Positions 6,334 to 7,943 of a DNA stretch of 7,943 bases are shown piece after piece. Position numbers and translations under genes: made by a program. The notes below the pieces were generated by a model, which saw nothing but the letters and a program-made list of their open reading frames with translations, made no database searches and was not told the DNA's origin. Each line of letters opens with the position of its first letter. Position 1 is the first letter of the stretch. The DNA comes from JABFRZ01 sp031413955 (GTDB lineage: Bacteria > Planctomycetota > UBA1135 > GCA-002686595), in assembly GCA_031413955.1 (NCBI GenBank), contig JANOGB010000462.1, positions 1-7,943 of the forward strand, written 5' to 3'.

Positions 6334-7842
6334 GTGGTGGGGGAGATCGATCTCGACCTGCGCGCCTTGCAGGACGTGCGCGACTGCGCCGAGCGGGCGA
6401 GCCGCGCCCAGGCCAAGGTCGCGCACGCATCGCAGGCCGAGATCGACAAACTGTGCGAGGCCATGGCCAGGGCCGGCGCGGCCAGCGCCTACGCGCTCGC
6501 GAAGCTCGCGGTCGAGGAGACCGGCATCGGGCGCGTGCACTACAAGATCCTGAAGAACTTGCTCGGCTCGGAGGGCACGTGGGCCTCGATCCAGAACGAG
6601 AAGACGGTCGGGATCCTGACGCGCGACGAGCAGCGCGGGCTGTCTGAGGGCATGGTCGTCGAGATCGGGACCCCGGTGGGCGTGATCGCCGGCATCGTCC
6701 CGACCACGAACCCGACCTCGACGGCCTTGTTCAAGGCCATCATCGCGGTCAAGGGCCGCAACGCGATCGTGCTCAGCCCGCATCCGCGCGCGCGGCGCTG
6801 CATCGGCGAGACGGCTGAGGTGCTGCGGCGCGCGATCGAGCGCGCGGGCGGGCCGCCGGACCTCGTGCAGTCGCTCGCCAACCCGACGATCGAATCGACC
6901 GGCGCGCTGATGAAGCACCCCAAGGTCGCGATGATCCTGGCGACGGGCGGCTCGGGCCTGGTCAACGCCGCCTACAGCTCGGGCAAGCCCGCCTACGGCG
7001 TCGGGCCGGGCAACGTGCCGTGCTACGTGGACCGCTCGGCCGACGTGGAGCAGGCGGCGCGCTGGCTGGTCGAGAGCCAGAGCTTCGACAACGGCACGCT
7101 GTGCTGCTCGGAGCAGGGGCTCGTGCTCGACAAGCCCATCGCCGGACAGATGCGGAAAGCGCTGCAGAAGCGCGGCGCGCACCTGTGCAACGAGGAGGAA
7201 ACGAAGAAGCTCGAGCGCCTGTGCAACGTGCGCGGACACATGAACCCAGATGTCGTCGGGCTCGATCCCGCGCGCATCGCGAAGATGGCGGGTTTCGAGG
7301 TGGCGGCCGAGACGAGCGTGCTGCTCGCGCCCCAGCAGGGCGTCGGCAAGGAGCACCCGCTCTCGATCGAGATCCTGAGTCCGTTGCTCAGCGTGCACGA
7401 GGTCGACGGCTGGGAGGAGGGCTGTGCGGTCTCGATCGCGATGCTCGAGTACGGCGGCCTCGGCCACACGCTCGGCCTCTGGGCGCGCGACCCGAAGGTG
7501 CTCGAGGCCTGGTTCCTCGAAAAACCCGCCAACCGCATCGTCGTCAACGGGCCGACCTCCCAGGGCGCGGTCGGCTACAGCACGAACCTGATGCCCTCGA
7601 TGAGCCTCGGCTGCGGCCCGCAGGCCGGCAACATCACCTCGGACAACATCAGCGCGCGGCACCTGATCAACGTCAAGCGCGCGGCCTTCCCGCGGCGCGA
7701 CTGGGAGACGATCTGGAGCAAGGACCACGCGCGCGCGGCGCAGATGGGCGGCGAGCGTGCTCCGCGCGGCTCGGGCTTGCCCGGCGATCCGGCGTTAACT
7801 GGGAGCGCCGGGGGGGCGCCCGGGGGGGGGGGTGGGGCTTAG
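6334..7842 (+). CDS. CoA-acylating aldehyde dehydrogenase, microcompartment-associated
   Basis: About 502 residues, homologous along its length to the N-terminal acetaldehyde dehydrogenase domain of AdhE and to EutE/PduP enzymes, which oxidise an aldehyde to acyl-CoA with NAD. Seen motifs are IVPTTNPTSTALFKAI, SPHPRA, ATGGSGLVNAAYSSGKPA, GVGPGN, and the active site DNGTLCCSEQ. By alignment with AdhE (DNGxICASEQ) the nucleophile is the first Cys, codon 7102 (residue 257 from GTG 6334). C-terminal SxGCGxxxGNxxSxNIxxxHLIN is also present. No AdhE alcohol dehydrogenase half follows. Pairing with a shell gene implies encapsulation and turnover of a volatile or toxic aldehyde; the substrate (acet-, propion- or lactaldehyde) cannot be told. 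No obvious N-terminal encapsulation helix is added. The final roughly 45 residues become Gly/Ala/Pro-rich in a suspicious G-rich region, so the true C-terminus may differ. Confidence 0.93.
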   Translation: MVGEIDLDLRALQDVRDCAERASRAQAKVAHASQAEIDKLCEAMARAGAASAYALAKLAVEETGIGRVHYKILKNLLGSEGTWASIQNEKTVGILTRDEQRGLSEGMVVEIGTPVGVIAGIVPTTNPTSTALFKAIIAVKGRNAIVLSPHPRARRCIGETAEVLRRAIERAGGPPDLVQSLANPTIESTGALMKHPKVAMILATGGSGLVNAAYSSGKPAYGVGPGNVPCYVDRSADVEQAARWLVESQSFDNGTLCCSEQGLVLDKPIAGQMRKALQKRGAHLCNEEETKKLERLCNVRGHMNPDVVGLDPARIAKMAGFEVAAETSVLLAPQQGVGKEHPLSIEILSPLLSVHEVDGWEEGCAVSIAMLEYGGLGHTLGLWARDPKVLEAWFLEKPANRIVVNGPTSQGAVGYSTNLMPSMSLGCGPQAGNITSDNISARHLINVKRAAFPRRDWETIWSKDHARAAQMGGERAPRGSGLPGDPALTGSAGGAPGGGGGA

Positions 7843-7943
7843 GGGGGTAGTAACGAAAAATGGCCCGGCGGGGCGCGCAATTGCTACCGACCACTACTAC
7901 ACACCAAATCAAAGATAAAACGCCCGCGCCGCTATCCTTGGTC
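7843..7943. other. Right-edge stretch with atypical composition, no supported gene
   Basis: After the dehydrogenase stop come further G-runs. Positions 7881-7920 are only about 38% GC against roughly 70% elsewhere. The last bases contain GCCGCTATCCT (7928-7938), similar to the GCCGCTAC-type -10 contexts in this window, so a promoter for the next gene is possible. A short frame from ATG 7860 is open to the edge but lacks a ribosome-binding site and typical codon use. Poor contig-end sequence is an alternative explanation. Confidence 0.4.

Noticed and set aside
7805..7819. GCGCC/GGCGC hairpin as an intrinsic terminator
   Set aside because: It lies inside the called dehydrogenase frame, has a G-only loop and is not followed by a T-run.
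7860..7943. Possible start of a new gene at the right edge
   Set aside because: Only 28 codons are visible, with no ribosome-binding site and AT-rich codons unlike the neighbours.

Overview
The window is a high-GC (about 70% by eye), densely coded bacterial chromosome segment. Most genes start with ATG or GTG, and GC-rich codons give many long antisense shadow frames. Two putative lipoproteins, a secreted CHRD-domain protein, a sulfatase-like enzyme and a bacterial microcompartment (BMC) gene pair suggest a Gram-negative-type environmental bacterium. A high-GC planctomycete-like or deltaproteobacterium-like lineage fits best, but this is inference from gene content only.

Layout. (1) Positions 2-1563 hold the 3' end of a class B penicillin-binding protein (PBP2/MrdA type), joined by a 4-base ATGA overlap to a RodA-type SEDS glycosyltransferase. 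This is the elongation peptidoglycan synthase pair. (2) Positions 1635-2003 encode a small putative lipoprotein with a GMTCxxC heavy-metal-associated (HMA) domain. It converges on a minus-strand secreted CHRD-domain protein (2018-2542) that ends in an Asp/His tail. (3) After a divergent intergenic region with a good promoter candidate come a multi-pass GT-C-type membrane glycosyltransferase (2713-4323) and a lipoprotein-like sulfatase/phosphatase-superfamily protein (4366 or 4378 to 5853). In the latter the usual Cys/Ser nucleophile position is Thr, and the C-terminus carries a CxxH-x10-CxxC metal-binding motif. (4) A 156-base intergenic region with a promoter-like element precedes a BMC-H shell protein (6010-6312) and a CoA-acylating aldehyde dehydrogenase of AdhE N-domain type (6334/6337-7842).

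How the genes fit together. PBP2 and RodA polymerise and crosslink cell-wall peptidoglycan. The glycosyltransferase and the sulfatase-like protein plausibly act on an envelope glycan. The shell protein plus acylating aldehyde dehydrogenase is the core signature of a catabolic microcompartment (metabolosome), whose remaining genes probably lie beyond the right edge. The most distinctive points are this start of a BMC locus with a non-canonical shell pore loop, and the unusual sulfatase with a heavy-metal-binding-domain-like tail. The last 150 bases (G-runs, then a stretch of about 38% GC) look unlike the rest. They may be a poorly sequenced contig end, so the dehydrogenase C-terminus should be treated as uncertain.
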